Shown here piece after piece: positions 33,975 through 42,334 of a DNA stretch of 64,000 bases (positions are counted from its first letter, which is position 1; each line of letters starts with the position of its first letter). Both the position numbers and the translations under genes were made by a program. The DNA is from Pseudonocardia oroxyli (GTDB taxonomy: Bacteria; Actinomycetota; Actinomycetes; Mycobacteriales; Pseudonocardiaceae). The notes beneath the pieces were generated by a model, which was not told the DNA's origin, ran no database searches, and worked only from the letters and a program-made list of their open reading frames with translations. The stretch lies in contig NZ_FNBE01000013.1 in assembly GCF_900102195.1 (NCBI RefSeq), positions 62,001 through 126,000 on the forward strand. The letters run 5' to 3'.

Positions 33975-34699
33975 TTCACTCCGGTGAGGGCGCGGGAGAT
34001 CCCGCGCGCCGCGGCCAGCACGGCCGGGGCGTAGGCGTGGGGGTTGGACTCGGCCGGGACGACGATCGACAGGGCGGCGACGACACCCGTCGCGTCCCGG
34101 ACCGGCGCCCCGACCGACTGCGAGACGAGCTCGATCTGCTGCACGCTGATCGCCACTCCCGTGCGCCGGACCTCGCCGAGCAGCCTGCGGATCTCCGCGG
34201 GGTCGACGACCGTCGCGGGCGTGAACCGCCGGACCGGCGCGGCGAGCACCCGGTCCACCAGCTCGGGGTCCGCGTGGGCGAGCAGGGCCAGCCCGACCCC
34301 GGTCGCGGTGGCGGGCATCCGGGAGCCCGCGCGGCTGCGGATGCTGACGGCGTCGTGCGCGGACAGCCGCTCGACGTAGACGACCTCGGCGCCGTCGAGC
34401 ACGGCGAGCACGACGTTGTGCCGGGTGACCTCGTGCAGGTCCTCCAGGTACGGCATCGCCCGCTCCCGCAGCCCGACGCCCCGCGGGGCCAGCGAGCCGA
34501 CCTCCCAGAGCCGCAGCCCCACGCGGTACGCGCCGGACTCCGCGCGCTCCAGGGCGCCCCACGCCGCGAGCTCGCCGACGAGCCGGTGGGTGGTGGTCAG
34601 CGGCAGGCGGGTGCGCCTGCTGATCTCGGTGAGGGTGAGGACGGGGGTGGCGTCGGTGAAGGCGCCGAGCACGTCCAGCACCCGGGCGGCGACGCTCAC
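33956..34699 (-). CDS. IclR-family transcriptional regulator
   Basis: 247 aa from GTG 34699. N-terminal winged helix (LTEISRRTRLPLTTTHRLVGEL) and C-terminal effector domain (VVYVERLSAHDAVSIRSRAG, PATATGVGLALLA). It sits between the acetamidase/SDR/epoxide hydrolase genes and the divergent pcaHG genes and probably controls both through the palindrome at 34710. Confidence 0.93.
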   Translation of the reverse strand: MSVAARVLDVLGAFTDATPVLTLTEISRRTRLPLTTTHRLVGELAAWGALERAESGAYRVGLRLWEVGSLAPRGVGLRERAMPYLEDLHEVTRHNVVLAVLDGAEVVYVERLSAHDAVSIRSRAGSRMPATATGVGLALLAHADPELVDRVLAAPVRRFTPATVVDPAEIRRLLGEVRRTGVAISVQQIELVSQSVGAPVRDATGVVAALSIVVPAESNPHAYAPAVLAAARGISRALTGVNGALAR

Positions 34700-34709
34700 G
34701 CCTGCGATT

Positions 34710-34726
34710 CTTCCGCAGAGCGGAAG
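34710..34726. promoter_or_regulatory. IclR operator candidate
   Basis: A perfect palindrome CTTCCGC-AGA-GCGGAAG in the 67-bp gap between iclR and pcaH. Symmetric TTCCGC/GCGGAA sites of this kind are typical of IclR-family binding sites, and the position would repress or activate both divergent promoters. Confidence 0.65.
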
Positions 34727-34766
34727 CGATGTCGAACCGGGGCGCGGGACGGGGCAGGCTGCCGGC

Positions 34767-35462
34767 ATGCACCAGTACGTGCGGGCCGACGACGTCCATC
34801 CACCGCTGGACTCACCCGAGTACAAGAGCACCGGCCTCCGCCATCCCACCCAGGCACCGATCGTCGTGCCGCAGCGGTTGACCGAGGTCACCGGCCCGCT
34901 GCTGCACGGCACCATCGGGCCGAACGACCACGACCTCACCCGCCAGCACGCGGGCGAGCCGCAGGGCCAGCGGATCGTGGTGACCGGTCGGGTCCTGGAC
35001 TCCGACGGGCGTCCGGTCCCGGACACCCTCGTCGAGGTCTGGCAGGCCAACGCCGCGGGCCGCTACGCCCACGTGAACGACACGTGGGCCGCCCCGCTCG
35101 ACCCGAACTTCACCGGTGGCGGCCGGGTGCTGACCAACTCCCTGGGCGAGTACTCGTTCACCACGATCAAGCCGGGCGCCTACCCGTGGGGCAACCACCA
35201 CAACGCGTGGCGCCCCGCCCACATCCACTTCTCACTGTTCGGCCAGGCCTTCACCCAGCGGCTCGTCACGCAGATGTACTTCCCGGACGACCCGCTGTTC
35301 GCGTTCGACCCGATCTACCGCTCCGCGCCGGAGAAGGCCCGGGAACGGATGGTCTCGGCCTTCGACATGGACGCGACGCAGCCCGCCTGGGCGCTGGCCT
35401 TCCGCTGGGACATCGTGCTGCGCGGCCGCGACCAGACCCCGTTCGAGGAGCCCCATGCCTGA
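34767..35462 (+). CDS. pcaH: Protocatechuate 3,4-dioxygenase beta subunit
   Basis: 231 aa. Intradiol dioxygenase fold: GQRIVVTGRVLDSDGRPVPD, VEVWQANAAGRY, and the iron-binding segment with Tyr in PGAYPWGN and two His in RPAHIHFS. The beta subunit carries the ferric centre that cleaves protocatechuate to 3-carboxymuconate. It overlaps pcaG by 8 nt. No other pca genes are in the window, so the product must be processed elsewhere. Confidence 0.93.
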   Translation: MHQYVRADDVHPPLDSPEYKSTGLRHPTQAPIVVPQRLTEVTGPLLHGTIGPNDHDLTRQHAGEPQGQRIVVTGRVLDSDGRPVPDTLVEVWQANAAGRYAHVNDTWAAPLDPNFTGGGRVLTNSLGEYSFTTIKPGAYPWGNHHNAWRPAHIHFSLFGQAFTQRLVTQMYFPDDPLFAFDPIYRSAPEKARERMVSAFDMDATQPAWALAFRWDIVLRGRDQTPFEEPHA

Positions 35463-35964
35463 GCTCACGCCGTCCCAGACCGTCGGCCCGTACCTGCGGA
35501 TCGGCCTCGACTGGGCGGACGGCCCGGACGTCGTCCCGTCCGGTGGAGTGACGATCGGCGGGACCGTCTACGACGGCGCGGGCGCGCCGATCACCGACGC
35601 GATGGTCGAGACCTGGCAGGCGGACCCGCAGGGCCGGTTCCCGCACCCGCTGTCCGGCGGCACGGACTTCCGCGGCTTCGGCCGCAGCTGCACCGACGGG
35701 ACCGGCCGCTGGGAGGTCCACACCCTGCTGCCCGGGGCGCTGCCCGGCGAGGCCCCGCACCTGGACGTCTCGGTGTTCGCCCGCGGGCTGCTCGACCGCG
35801 TGGTCACCCGCATCTACCTGCCGGAGCCCGGGGACGACCCCGTCCTCGCGGCGGTCCCGCAGGAGCGGCGGCACACGCTGATCGCGGAGCGGGTGAGCGA
35901 GACGGAGTACCGCTTCGACATCCACCTGCAGGGTGCGCAGGAGACGGTGTTCTTCGACTTCTGA
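35455..35964 (+). CDS. pcaG: Protocatechuate 3,4-dioxygenase alpha subunit
   Basis: 169 aa; TPSQTVGPYLRIGL is the alpha-subunit signature, followed by ETWQADPQGRF and APHLDVSVFARG where the beta subunit's iron His pair is replaced, as usual in PcaG. Slightly shorter than typical (about 200 aa). Structural partner of PcaH in the alpha-beta-Fe complex. Confidence 0.92.
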   Translation: MPELTPSQTVGPYLRIGLDWADGPDVVPSGGVTIGGTVYDGAGAPITDAMVETWQADPQGRFPHPLSGGTDFRGFGRSCTDGTGRWEVHTLLPGALPGEAPHLDVSVFARGLLDRVVTRIYLPEPGDDPVLAAVPQERRHTLIAERVSETEYRFDIHLQGAQETVFFDF

Positions 35965-35969
35965 CACCC

Positions 35970-36030
35970 GCCGAGATGAACCTCAGGGCGATGCCGACCC
36001 CCGTCGGATCGCTCTGAGGTTCCTCTCGGC
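35970..36030. terminator. Long palindrome between convergent pcaG and the secreted-protein gene
   Basis: Left arm 35970-35998 and right arm 36003-36030 pair with few mismatches; outer arm GCCGAGATGAACCTCAG is the same element as in the palindrome at 24400-24460. The right arm abuts the TAG of the leftward gene. Confidence 0.8.
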
Positions 36031-36443
36031 TAGGGGATGTTGCTGAACCGGACCGAGCGGAACGTGAACCCGCTCGAGTTCTCGTGCGGCCGCGTCCAGC
36101 GCGGGGCGTGGTGCTGCGCGTCCGGCTCACCCTCGGTGAGCTCCGCGCAGGACTTGCCGCTCAACAGCGCGACGGCGTCCGTGCGGTTGACCGACTCCGT
36201 CCACTCCGCCGGACCGGTGGCGAAGGACGTCAGGTCGTAGCAGGTGCCGAGCTCGGGATCGACGATCGCGTCCGACTGCGGGGACCACGCACCCTCGTCC
36301 GACGTGCCGTTCATCGCCACGTAGGTGCCGTAGGCGTGGCCGGGCGGGGTGCCCGGGGTCTCGGCCATCGCGACCGCACCCATGCCGGCCCCCGCCAGCG
36401 CGAGCAGCGCCGTCGAGACCACTGTCACCACCGTGCGGCGCAT
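36030..36443 (-). CDS. Small secreted protein of unknown function
   Basis: 137 aa with signal peptide MRRTVVTVVSTALLALAGAG and likely cleavage after AMA. The mature part (about 110 residues) has two Cys that may form a disulphide (GTCYDLTSF, GKSCAELTEGE). No family recognised. An in-frame GTG upstream could add a few residues. Confidence 0.7.
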   Translation of the reverse strand: MRRTVVTVVSTALLALAGAGMGAVAMAETPGTPPGHAYGTYVAMNGTSDEGAWSPQSDAIVDPELGTCYDLTSFATGPAEWTESVNRTDAVALLSGKSCAELTEGEPDAQHHAPRWTRPHENSSGFTFRSVRFSNIP

Positions 36444-36664
36444 TCCGGACCCCCCGATCGAGTGCACGCGGATCACCCTACCGGGGGCGATCCACCTCAC
36501 AGGGTCAACGCGCGTGCCACGGAACGGTGACGGGTAGTCGTGGTCACATCGCGGACTGGAGATCGTCTTTCACAGCGTTCCCACAGGTGGGAGCGAGCAG
36601 GTGCCCACTCCGCGGTGCGATAAAGGGACTCGTACCGGGACGAGGCGGAGGAAGGTGATCGGCG

Positions 36665-37315
36665 GTGACGAGCAGAGCGATCGGCGCCGCGGGCTTCCAC
36701 TCCCCGTTCGGGGACCTCTCGCACCTGCGACTCCGGCTGCCGGTCGTCGCGCAGCTGACGCGGTACGCCCTGGTCGGCGGCGTCGGCACCGCCGTGAACG
36801 CAGGCCTGTACCTGCTCTTCCGGGTGGCGCTCGAGGCGATCCCGGCGAACCTCGTCGCGCTGCTGCTGAGCACGGCCGTCAGCACCGAGCTCAACCGCCG
36901 GTTCACCTTCGACGGTGCGAGTGCCCACCGCTGGCGGGTCTGGGTCCAGGACCTGGGCACGGTCGTGTTCTACGCCTTCTACAGCTCGGCCGTGTTGCTG
37001 GTGGTGGACGAGCTGATCGACGGCGCGACCACCCTCCAGGAGACGGCCGCGGTCACGGCGGCGAGCGTGCTGGGCGGGCTGCTGCGCTTCCTCGTGCTCA
37101 AGGTCTGGGTGTTCGATACCCACCATGATCAGGCAGACGGTGACGACATCGGGGTCCGGGCCGACGATCCACGCGGAGCGCGCGGGCCAGGGGCCGCCGG
37201 TGCTCCTGCTCCACGGGTACCCGCAGAGCCACGTGATGTGGTGGCCGGTGATGGACGCGTTGGCCGAGAACCACACGGTGGTGGCGCCGGACCTGCGGGG
37301 CTACGGCCGGTCTGA
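36665..37315 (+). CDS. GtrA-like membrane protein, frame running into the next gene
   Basis: Residues 30-150 are a four-helix GtrA domain (LTRYALVGGVGTAVNAGLYL, TELNRRFTFDG, FLVLKVWVFDT), a family that moves or aids transfer of polyprenyl-linked sugars. GtrA proteins normally end right after the VWVF motif (here about 37110), but no in-frame stop occurs until 37315, giving a 60-residue Pro/Gly/Arg tail that is a shadow of the dehalogenase gene. Start GTG 36665 has GGAGG upstream. The functional end is uncertain. Confidence 0.8.
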   Translation: MTSRAIGAAGFHSPFGDLSHLRLRLPVVAQLTRYALVGGVGTAVNAGLYLLFRVALEAIPANLVALLLSTAVSTELNRRFTFDGASAHRWRVWVQDLGTVVFYAFYSSAVLLVVDELIDGATTLQETAAVTAASVLGGLLRFLVLKVWVFDTHHDQADGDDIGVRADDPRGARGPGAAGAPAPRVPAEPRDVVAGDGRVGREPHGGGAGPAGLRPV

Positions 37316-37988
37316 GCCCGCGCCGGACGGGGACTACTCGTTCCGCGCGATGGCGGCGGACCCGGCCGCGCTGATGGCCGAGCTGGGCTTCTCGGAGTAC
37401 GCGGTGGTGGGCCACGACCGCGGCGCCCGGACCGCGCACCGGCTCGCCCAGGACCGCCCGGAGCGGGTCACCCGGCTGGCGCTGCTGGACATCATGCCGA
37501 CCGACTACGTCTACGCCACCGTGGACCGGCGCATCGCCACCGCCTACTACCACTGGTTCCTGTACCTGCAGCCCGCCCCGATCCCGGAGAACCTGCTCGC
37601 CGGGGACCCCATCGGCTACCTGCACGCCGTCCTGGACAGCTGGGGGAGCGGCCTGGACGCCCACCCCGCGGAGGCCCTCGCGGTCTACGAGGAGGCGTTC
37701 GCGGATCCCGCGCGCCGGCACGCGATGCTCGAGGACTATCGCGCGGGCGCCGGCATCGACGTGGAGCACGACGCCACGGCAGGCCCGCTGCGCTGCCCCA
37801 CCCTGGTGTTGTGGGGGGAGCGCGGCGCGGTCGGCGGGTACGCCGAGTCGCCGGTGGACGTCTGGCGGACCCGGGCCGCGGATCCCGCCCTGGTCACCGG
37901 CCGGGCGATCCCGGAGGCGGGCCACTTCCTGGTGGAGGAGAACCTCGACGCGACGCTGGCGGCCCTACGGGAGTTCCTGACCGCCTGA
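37125..37988 (+). CDS. Haloacetate (fluoroacetate) dehalogenase-like alpha/beta hydrolase
   Basis: 287 aa with LLLHGYPQSHVMW (oxyanion), nucleophile Asp98 in VGHDRGAR, the halide pocket pair His143-Trp144 (YYHWFLY) and catalytic His267 in PEAGHFLVEE. These match the DRG-R, HW and GHF positions of fluoroacetate dehalogenase (Asp110, His155/Trp156, His280) with a constant offset, so C-F or C-Cl hydrolysis of haloacetates is likely. The ATG lies within the 3' part of the gtrA frame. Confidence 0.87.
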   Translation: MIRQTVTTSGSGPTIHAERAGQGPPVLLLHGYPQSHVMWWPVMDALAENHTVVAPDLRGYGRSEPAPDGDYSFRAMAADPAALMAELGFSEYAVVGHDRGARTAHRLAQDRPERVTRLALLDIMPTDYVYATVDRRIATAYYHWFLYLQPAPIPENLLAGDPIGYLHAVLDSWGSGLDAHPAEALAVYEEAFADPARRHAMLEDYRAGAGIDVEHDATAGPLRCPTLVLWGERGAVGGYAESPVDVWRTRAADPALVTGRAIPEAGHFLVEENLDATLAALREFLTA

Positions 37989-38005
37989 CCACAATGCGGG
38001 CGCGG

Positions 38006-39133
38006 TCAGGACCAGAGGGCGGCGAGGGCGTGTCGGCGTTCCCGACGGTCCAGGCCCCTGAGGTCCGCGACGCCGCGCTCGGTCACCACCACCTCGACGT
38101 CGTGCGAGGCGGTGGTGACGGGCCGGGACAGGCGCTCGACGAGCGTCGGCTCGCCCTTCACGGTGCTCGGCAGGGCGATCACCGACACCCCCCGCCCGCG
38201 GGCGGCCGCCGCGGCGAAGTCCGGGTGGCCGCCGATCATCCCGGCGGCGACCTCGCCGATGCCCTCGACGTTGACCTGGCCGTCGAGGTCGATCTCCAGG
38301 GCGGCGTTGAGCGCGATCAGCGGGGTCCCGGTGGACAGTCGGCCGAGGTCGTGGGTGTGCTCGATGGGGTGCAGGACGCGGCGGCCGCGCGCCCAGTCGT
38401 AGAGCCGCTCGGTGCCGCACAGGTAGGCCGCGCTCGCCGACCGCAGCAGGCCCTTCTCGTCGAGATCGACGACGGGTTCGGGGAGCAGCCCGGAGTCCAC
38501 GTGCACCGGCACCTCCAGTGCACCGACCATCGCCTGCGCGAGCCTCCCGGGCCCGACCTGCACGCGGGCGCCCTCGGGGACGAGCGCGGCGATGTGGCGG
38601 GCGATGGTCTCGTCCGCCGCGGTGGGAGTGGCGTTCGGGATGACGGCGGGCGGCTCGTCGGTCTCGCCGACGATCGTGACCTGCTCCGGCGGGATCGGCG
38701 GCCCCGCCTCGGCGAGCGGGGCCGCGCTGCTGAGCACCGCGGCGACCGGCACGCCCGCGTCGATCACCCCGCGGACGTAGGACGACTCGGCGCCCAGGTG
38801 CAGCCCGTCCGGCCCGCGGACCAGCTGGGCGATCACCAGGTCCGGCCGCAGCGTCGACGCCAGGATGCTCGGGACGGCCGACAGCCTGCACGGCACGACG
38901 TGCGCGAGGCCCGCCTCGATCGGCCGCCGCAACCCGGGCCCACCCCCGAGCACCCGCACGTCCGCGAACGCGCCCAGGTCCAGCCCGTCCGTGCGGCCGG
39001 GGAGCCAGCCGAGGACGAGCCGCACCCCGTCGGCCACCTCGCTGAGCGGGCCGTACAGCGAGGAGGGGGCGCCGCAGCCGTCCCCGAGCAGGACGCGGGA
39101 CCCGGGGCGGACGACGGCGTCCAGACTCACCAT
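38006..39133 (-). CDS. Acetyl-CoA hydrolase/transferase (4-hydroxybutyrate CoA-transferase-like)
   Basis: 375 aa of CoA-transferase family I (Cat1/AbfT). C-terminal half shows ALEIDLDGQVNVEGIGEVAAGMIGG, with the catalytic Glu candidate following QVNV, and GGHPDFAAAAARG with VVTERGVADLRGL. The N-terminal half is somewhat shorter than usual (430 aa). It moves CoA between short acids, for instance to or from acetate. Convergent with the dehalogenase and co-directional with the WYL gene. Confidence 0.85.
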   Translation of the reverse strand: MVSLDAVVRPGSRVLLGDGCGAPSSLYGPLSEVADGVRLVLGWLPGRTDGLDLGAFADVRVLGGGPGLRRPIEAGLAHVVPCRLSAVPSILASTLRPDLVIAQLVRGPDGLHLGAESSYVRGVIDAGVPVAAVLSSAAPLAEAGPPIPPEQVTIVGETDEPPAVIPNATPTAADETIARHIAALVPEGARVQVGPGRLAQAMVGALEVPVHVDSGLLPEPVVDLDEKGLLRSASAAYLCGTERLYDWARGRRVLHPIEHTHDLGRLSTGTPLIALNAALEIDLDGQVNVEGIGEVAAGMIGGHPDFAAAAARGRGVSVIALPSTVKGEPTLVERLSRPVTTASHDVEVVVTERGVADLRGLDRRERRHALAALWS

Positions 39134-39157
39134 GGCCCCGATTCGACCACAGGCCGA

Positions 39158-40111
39158 TCACTGCCGGGGTGTGACGGCGCGTTCGTAGCGGGCGGCCAGC
39201 GCCCGGATCCGGTCGACCAGCTCCGGCGGCTCGGTGACCGTGAAGTCCAGCCCCAGCAGTCCCACGTACACCGCGATCGTCTCGACGCTGTCCGCCCCCG
39301 TGACCAGCACGGACGTCTCGTCGTCCCGCTGCTCGACGAGCCCCACCGCCGGGTTGATCCGGGCCAGGACGACGGCCGCGGGCGCGTGCACGGTGATGCG
39401 GGCGTGGACCGCCCAGCCGGTGGAGGCGACGTCCCGCAGCACGAACGCCGTGTAGTCGCCGCCCGGGAGCGCTGTCGGCGTGAAGCGGAGACCGGTGCGC
39501 ATCCGCAGCCCGAGCCAGTCGACGCGGAAGGTCCGCCAGGTGTCGGTGCGGCCGACCAGGTACCAGCGGCCCTGCCAAGCGACCAACCGGTACGGCTCGA
39601 CCTGCAGCGGCCAGTCCGCCCCCGGGTAGTCGAACCGGACGTGCTCGCGGTCCCGGATCGCCGTGGCCAGCGCGGTGAGCACGGCCGGGTCGACCTCCGG
39701 GTCGGGATCGGCCGTGTCGGTGTTGCGCGGCCCCTGGTCGGTGGCCTGGTGCACGGCCGCGACCTGCCGTTTCAGTCGGTCCGGCAGCACCTGTTCGAGC
39801 TTGGCCAGCGCGCGGGCGCTGCTCTCTTCGAGACCGCCGACCCCGGTGGCGGCCCGCAGGCCGATCGCGACGGCGACGGCCTCGGCGTCGTCGAGCAGCA
39901 GGGGCGGGAGCGTGGCGCCCGCCCCCAGCCGGTAGTGGCCCGCACCGCCGCGGACGCCGTGGACGGGGTAGCCGAGCTCGCGGAGCCGCGCGATGTCGGT
40001 GCGCACGGTCCGCCCGCTCACGCCGAGGCGCTCGGCGAGCTCGGTGCCCGTCCAGTCCGGACGGGTCTGCAGCAGGCCGAGGAGGGTCAGGAGACGGTTC
40101 GTGGGCGGAAT
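39158..40111 (-). CDS. WYL-domain transcriptional regulator, start codon unusual
   Basis: The body is a YafY/DeoR-like regulator: HTH, then a WYL domain (VEPYRLVAWQGRWYLVGR) and a C-terminal WCX region. The first canonical start (GTG 40021) would cut the HTH in half. The frame stays open upstream, encoding NRLLTLLGLLQTRPDWTGT as expected for this family, up to a TAG at about 40127. It contains no ATG, GTG or TTG, only an ATT at 40111 and internal CTG codons. I annotate from the ATT; the true start needs testing. Divergent by 40 bp from the epoxide hydrolase it may regulate. Confidence 0.8.
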   Translation of the reverse strand: MPPTNRLLTLLGLLQTRPDWTGTELAERLGVSGRTVRTDIARLRELGYPVHGVRGGAGHYRLGAGATLPPLLLDDAEAVAVAIGLRAATGVGGLEESSARALAKLEQVLPDRLKRQVAAVHQATDQGPRNTDTADPDPEVDPAVLTALATAIRDREHVRFDYPGADWPLQVEPYRLVAWQGRWYLVGRTDTWRTFRVDWLGLRMRTGLRFTPTALPGGDYTAFVLRDVASTGWAVHARITVHAPAAVVLARINPAVGLVEQRDDETSVLVTGADSVETIAVYVGLLGLDFTVTEPPELVDRIRALAARYERAVTPRQ

Positions 40112-40151
40112 AGGAACGAAACTAGCCTAATCGCCTCCTACCGTCCTCCCC

Positions 40152-41267
40152 ATGACGACGAACTTCACCGTCCGGATCCCGCAGGCCGACCTCGACGACC
40201 TGGCCGACCGCCTCGCCCGCACCCGGCTGCCGCAGCCCGCGCCCGGAGACGACTGGACCTACGGCACCCCGAACCACTACCTCGCCGAGATGGTCGGGTA
40301 CTGGCGGGACGGGTTCGACTGGCGGGCGCAGGAGGAGCGGATGAACGCCTTCCCGCAGTACCTCACCGAGATCGACGGTCAGACCGTCCACTACCTGCAC
40401 ATCCCGTCGGCCGAGCCGGAGGCCGTCCCGGTGCTGCTCGTGCACACCTGGCCGGGGTCCTTCGTGGACTTCCTCGACGTGATCGGGCCGCTGGTGGACC
40501 CGGTCGCGCACGGCGGGCGGGCCGAGGACGCCTGCTCGGTGGTGATCCCGTCGATCCCCGGCTTCGGGTTCAGCACGCCGCTGGTCGGGACCGGCTGGAC
40601 CCTGGCCAAGGTGGCGCGCACCTTCGACACCCTGATGCGGGAGCTCGGCTACGCCTCCTACGGGGTCCACGGCAGCGACGCCGGCGCGATGGTCGCCCGC
40701 GAGCTGGGGCTGCTGGACCCGCCCGGGTTCCTGGGCCTGCACGTCCTGCAGCTGTTCTCGTTCCCCTCGGGGGACCCGGCGGAGTTCGCGGACCTCGGCC
40801 CCGCGGACTACGCGGCGCTGGAGTTCATGCAGTGGTTCCAGTCCGTCGGCGGCTACAACCAGATGAACGCCTCCCGCCCGCAGACGGTCGCGGCGGCGCT
40901 GTCGGACTCACCCGTCGGGCAGCTGGCGTACTCGGAGCTGTTCGAGAGCTTCGGCAACGGGACGTCCCTGGTCACCCGCGACCAGGTGCTGACCCAGGCG
41001 TCCCTGTACTGGTTCACCAACACCTCGGCCTCGGCCGCGCGGTTCTACTTCGAGGAGGCGCGGGCGGGCGCGGAACCGCAGGTCAACCGGGCCCGCACGG
41101 GGGTGGCGGTGTTCGCCGCGGACTTCCAGACGATCCGGGCCTTCGCCGAGCGGGACAACTCCGCGATCACCCACTGGAGCACCTTCGCCGAGGGCGGGCA
41201 CTTCGCGGCGCTGGAGCGGCCGGGAGACGTGGCCGCCGACGTGCGCGCCTTCTTCTCCCGTGGGTAG
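40152..41267 (+). CDS. Epoxide hydrolase family protein
   Basis: 371 aa with EHN N-terminal domain (FTVRIPQADLDDLADRL), HTWPGS oxyanion loop, nucleophile elbow GVHGSDAGA (Asp) and GGHFAALERPG (His). Paralogous to the protein at 31004 but its elbow reads GSDAGA rather than GGDWGS, so substrate range probably differs. Divergent from the WYL regulator. Confidence 0.9.
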   Translation: MTTNFTVRIPQADLDDLADRLARTRLPQPAPGDDWTYGTPNHYLAEMVGYWRDGFDWRAQEERMNAFPQYLTEIDGQTVHYLHIPSAEPEAVPVLLVHTWPGSFVDFLDVIGPLVDPVAHGGRAEDACSVVIPSIPGFGFSTPLVGTGWTLAKVARTFDTLMRELGYASYGVHGSDAGAMVARELGLLDPPGFLGLHVLQLFSFPSGDPAEFADLGPADYAALEFMQWFQSVGGYNQMNASRPQTVAAALSDSPVGQLAYSELFESFGNGTSLVTRDQVLTQASLYWFTNTSASAARFYFEEARAGAEPQVNRARTGVAVFAADFQTIRAFAERDNSAITHWSTFAEGGHFAALERPGDVAADVRAFFSRG

Positions 41268-41276
41268 GTTCCGACC

Positions 41277-42260
41277 ATGAGCGACGGCGATTTCGTGCGG
41301 GAACCGTTGGGTGTGCAGGAGCGGATCACCGCGGACGGGTCCTCGTCGTGGCCGGTCGAGCCCGGGCGCTACCGGTTGGTGGGCGCCCGGGCCTGCCCGT
41401 GGGCGAACCGGGTGATCATCTCCCGGCGGTTGCTGGGGCTCGAGCCCGTGCTGTCGCTCGGGATCGCCGGTCCGCTGCACGACGAGCGGTCCTGGCGCTT
41501 CCACAACGACCCCGGGAACGTCGACCCGGTCCTGGGGATCGAGTACCTGCGCGAGGCCTACGAGAAGGCCGTGCCGGGCTACTCCGCGGGCGTCACCGTG
41601 CCCGCGGTCGTGGACGTGGCGAGCGGGAAGGTCGCCACCAACGCGTACCTGGAGCTGGAGGAGGACCTCGCGACGCAGTGGCGTGAGTTCCACCGGCCCG
41701 GCGCGCCGGACCTGTTCCCGGCGGAGCACCGCGCCGAGCTGGACGCGCTGAGCGACGAGATCTTCCACGACGTCAACAACGGCGTGTACAAGTGCGGCTT
41801 CGCCCGCTCCCAGGAGTCCTACGACCGGGCGTACGACGCGTTGTTCGCCCGGCTCGACGCGCTCTCGTCCCGGCTGGCGGGGCGGCGCTACCTGCTCGGG
41901 GACACGATCACCCAGGTCGACGTCCGGCTGTGGGTCACCCTCGTCCGGTTCGACGCGGCCTACCACGGCCACTTCAAGTGCAACCGGACCAAGCTCACCG
42001 AGCTGCCGGTCCTGTGGGCCTACGCCCGCGACCTCTTCCAGACCCCCGGCTTCGGGGACACGATCGACTTCCTGCAGATCAAGCAGCACTACTACGGGGT
42101 GCACCGGAACCTGAACCCGAGCGGGATCGTGCCGAAGGGCCCCGACACGTCCGGCTGGCTGGAGCCGCACGGGCGCGAGGCGCTGGGTGGCCGCCCCTTC
42201 GGCGACGGCACCCCGCCCGGCCCCCCGGTCGAAGGCGAGCAGGTCCCGCCGCCCGCCTGA
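41277..42260 (+). CDS. Xi-class glutathione S-transferase-like (hydroquinone reductase family)
   Basis: 327 aa with the ARACPWANRVIISRRLLGL active-site motif (Cys-Pro-Trp-Ala) of glutathionyl-hydroquinone reductases, DLFPAEHRAELDALSDEIF, and the C-terminal helix HYYGVHRNLNPSGIVPKGP. It removes thiol from conjugated quinones. Actinomycetes of this type use mycothiol, so the in vivo thiol may not be glutathione. Starts 9 bp after the epoxide hydrolase, forming a detoxification pair. Confidence 0.9.
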   Translation: MSDGDFVREPLGVQERITADGSSSWPVEPGRYRLVGARACPWANRVIISRRLLGLEPVLSLGIAGPLHDERSWRFHNDPGNVDPVLGIEYLREAYEKAVPGYSAGVTVPAVVDVASGKVATNAYLELEEDLATQWREFHRPGAPDLFPAEHRAELDALSDEIFHDVNNGVYKCGFARSQESYDRAYDALFARLDALSSRLAGRRYLLGDTITQVDVRLWVTLVRFDAAYHGHFKCNRTKLTELPVLWAYARDLFQTPGFGDTIDFLQIKQHYYGVHRNLNPSGIVPKGPDTSGWLEPHGREALGGRPFGDGTPPGPPVEGEQVPPPA

Positions 42261-42264
42261 GGAT

Positions 42265-42325
42265 GTCCGACTCGCGCACCCGCGAGTCCCCCGGTTCGGA
42301 CCCGCGAGTCCCGCGTCGGGGACAC
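42265..42325. repeat. Copies of GCGAGTC repeats between GST and GH3 genes
   Basis: GTCCGACTCGC at 42265-42275 is the exact complement of the 11-mer repeated at 22086 and 22108. Two further GCGAGTCCC copies follow at about 42282 and 42304. The stretch could form a weak hairpin and lies directly before the GH3 start. Confidence 0.5.
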
Positions 42326-42334
42326 TGGGGCGCG

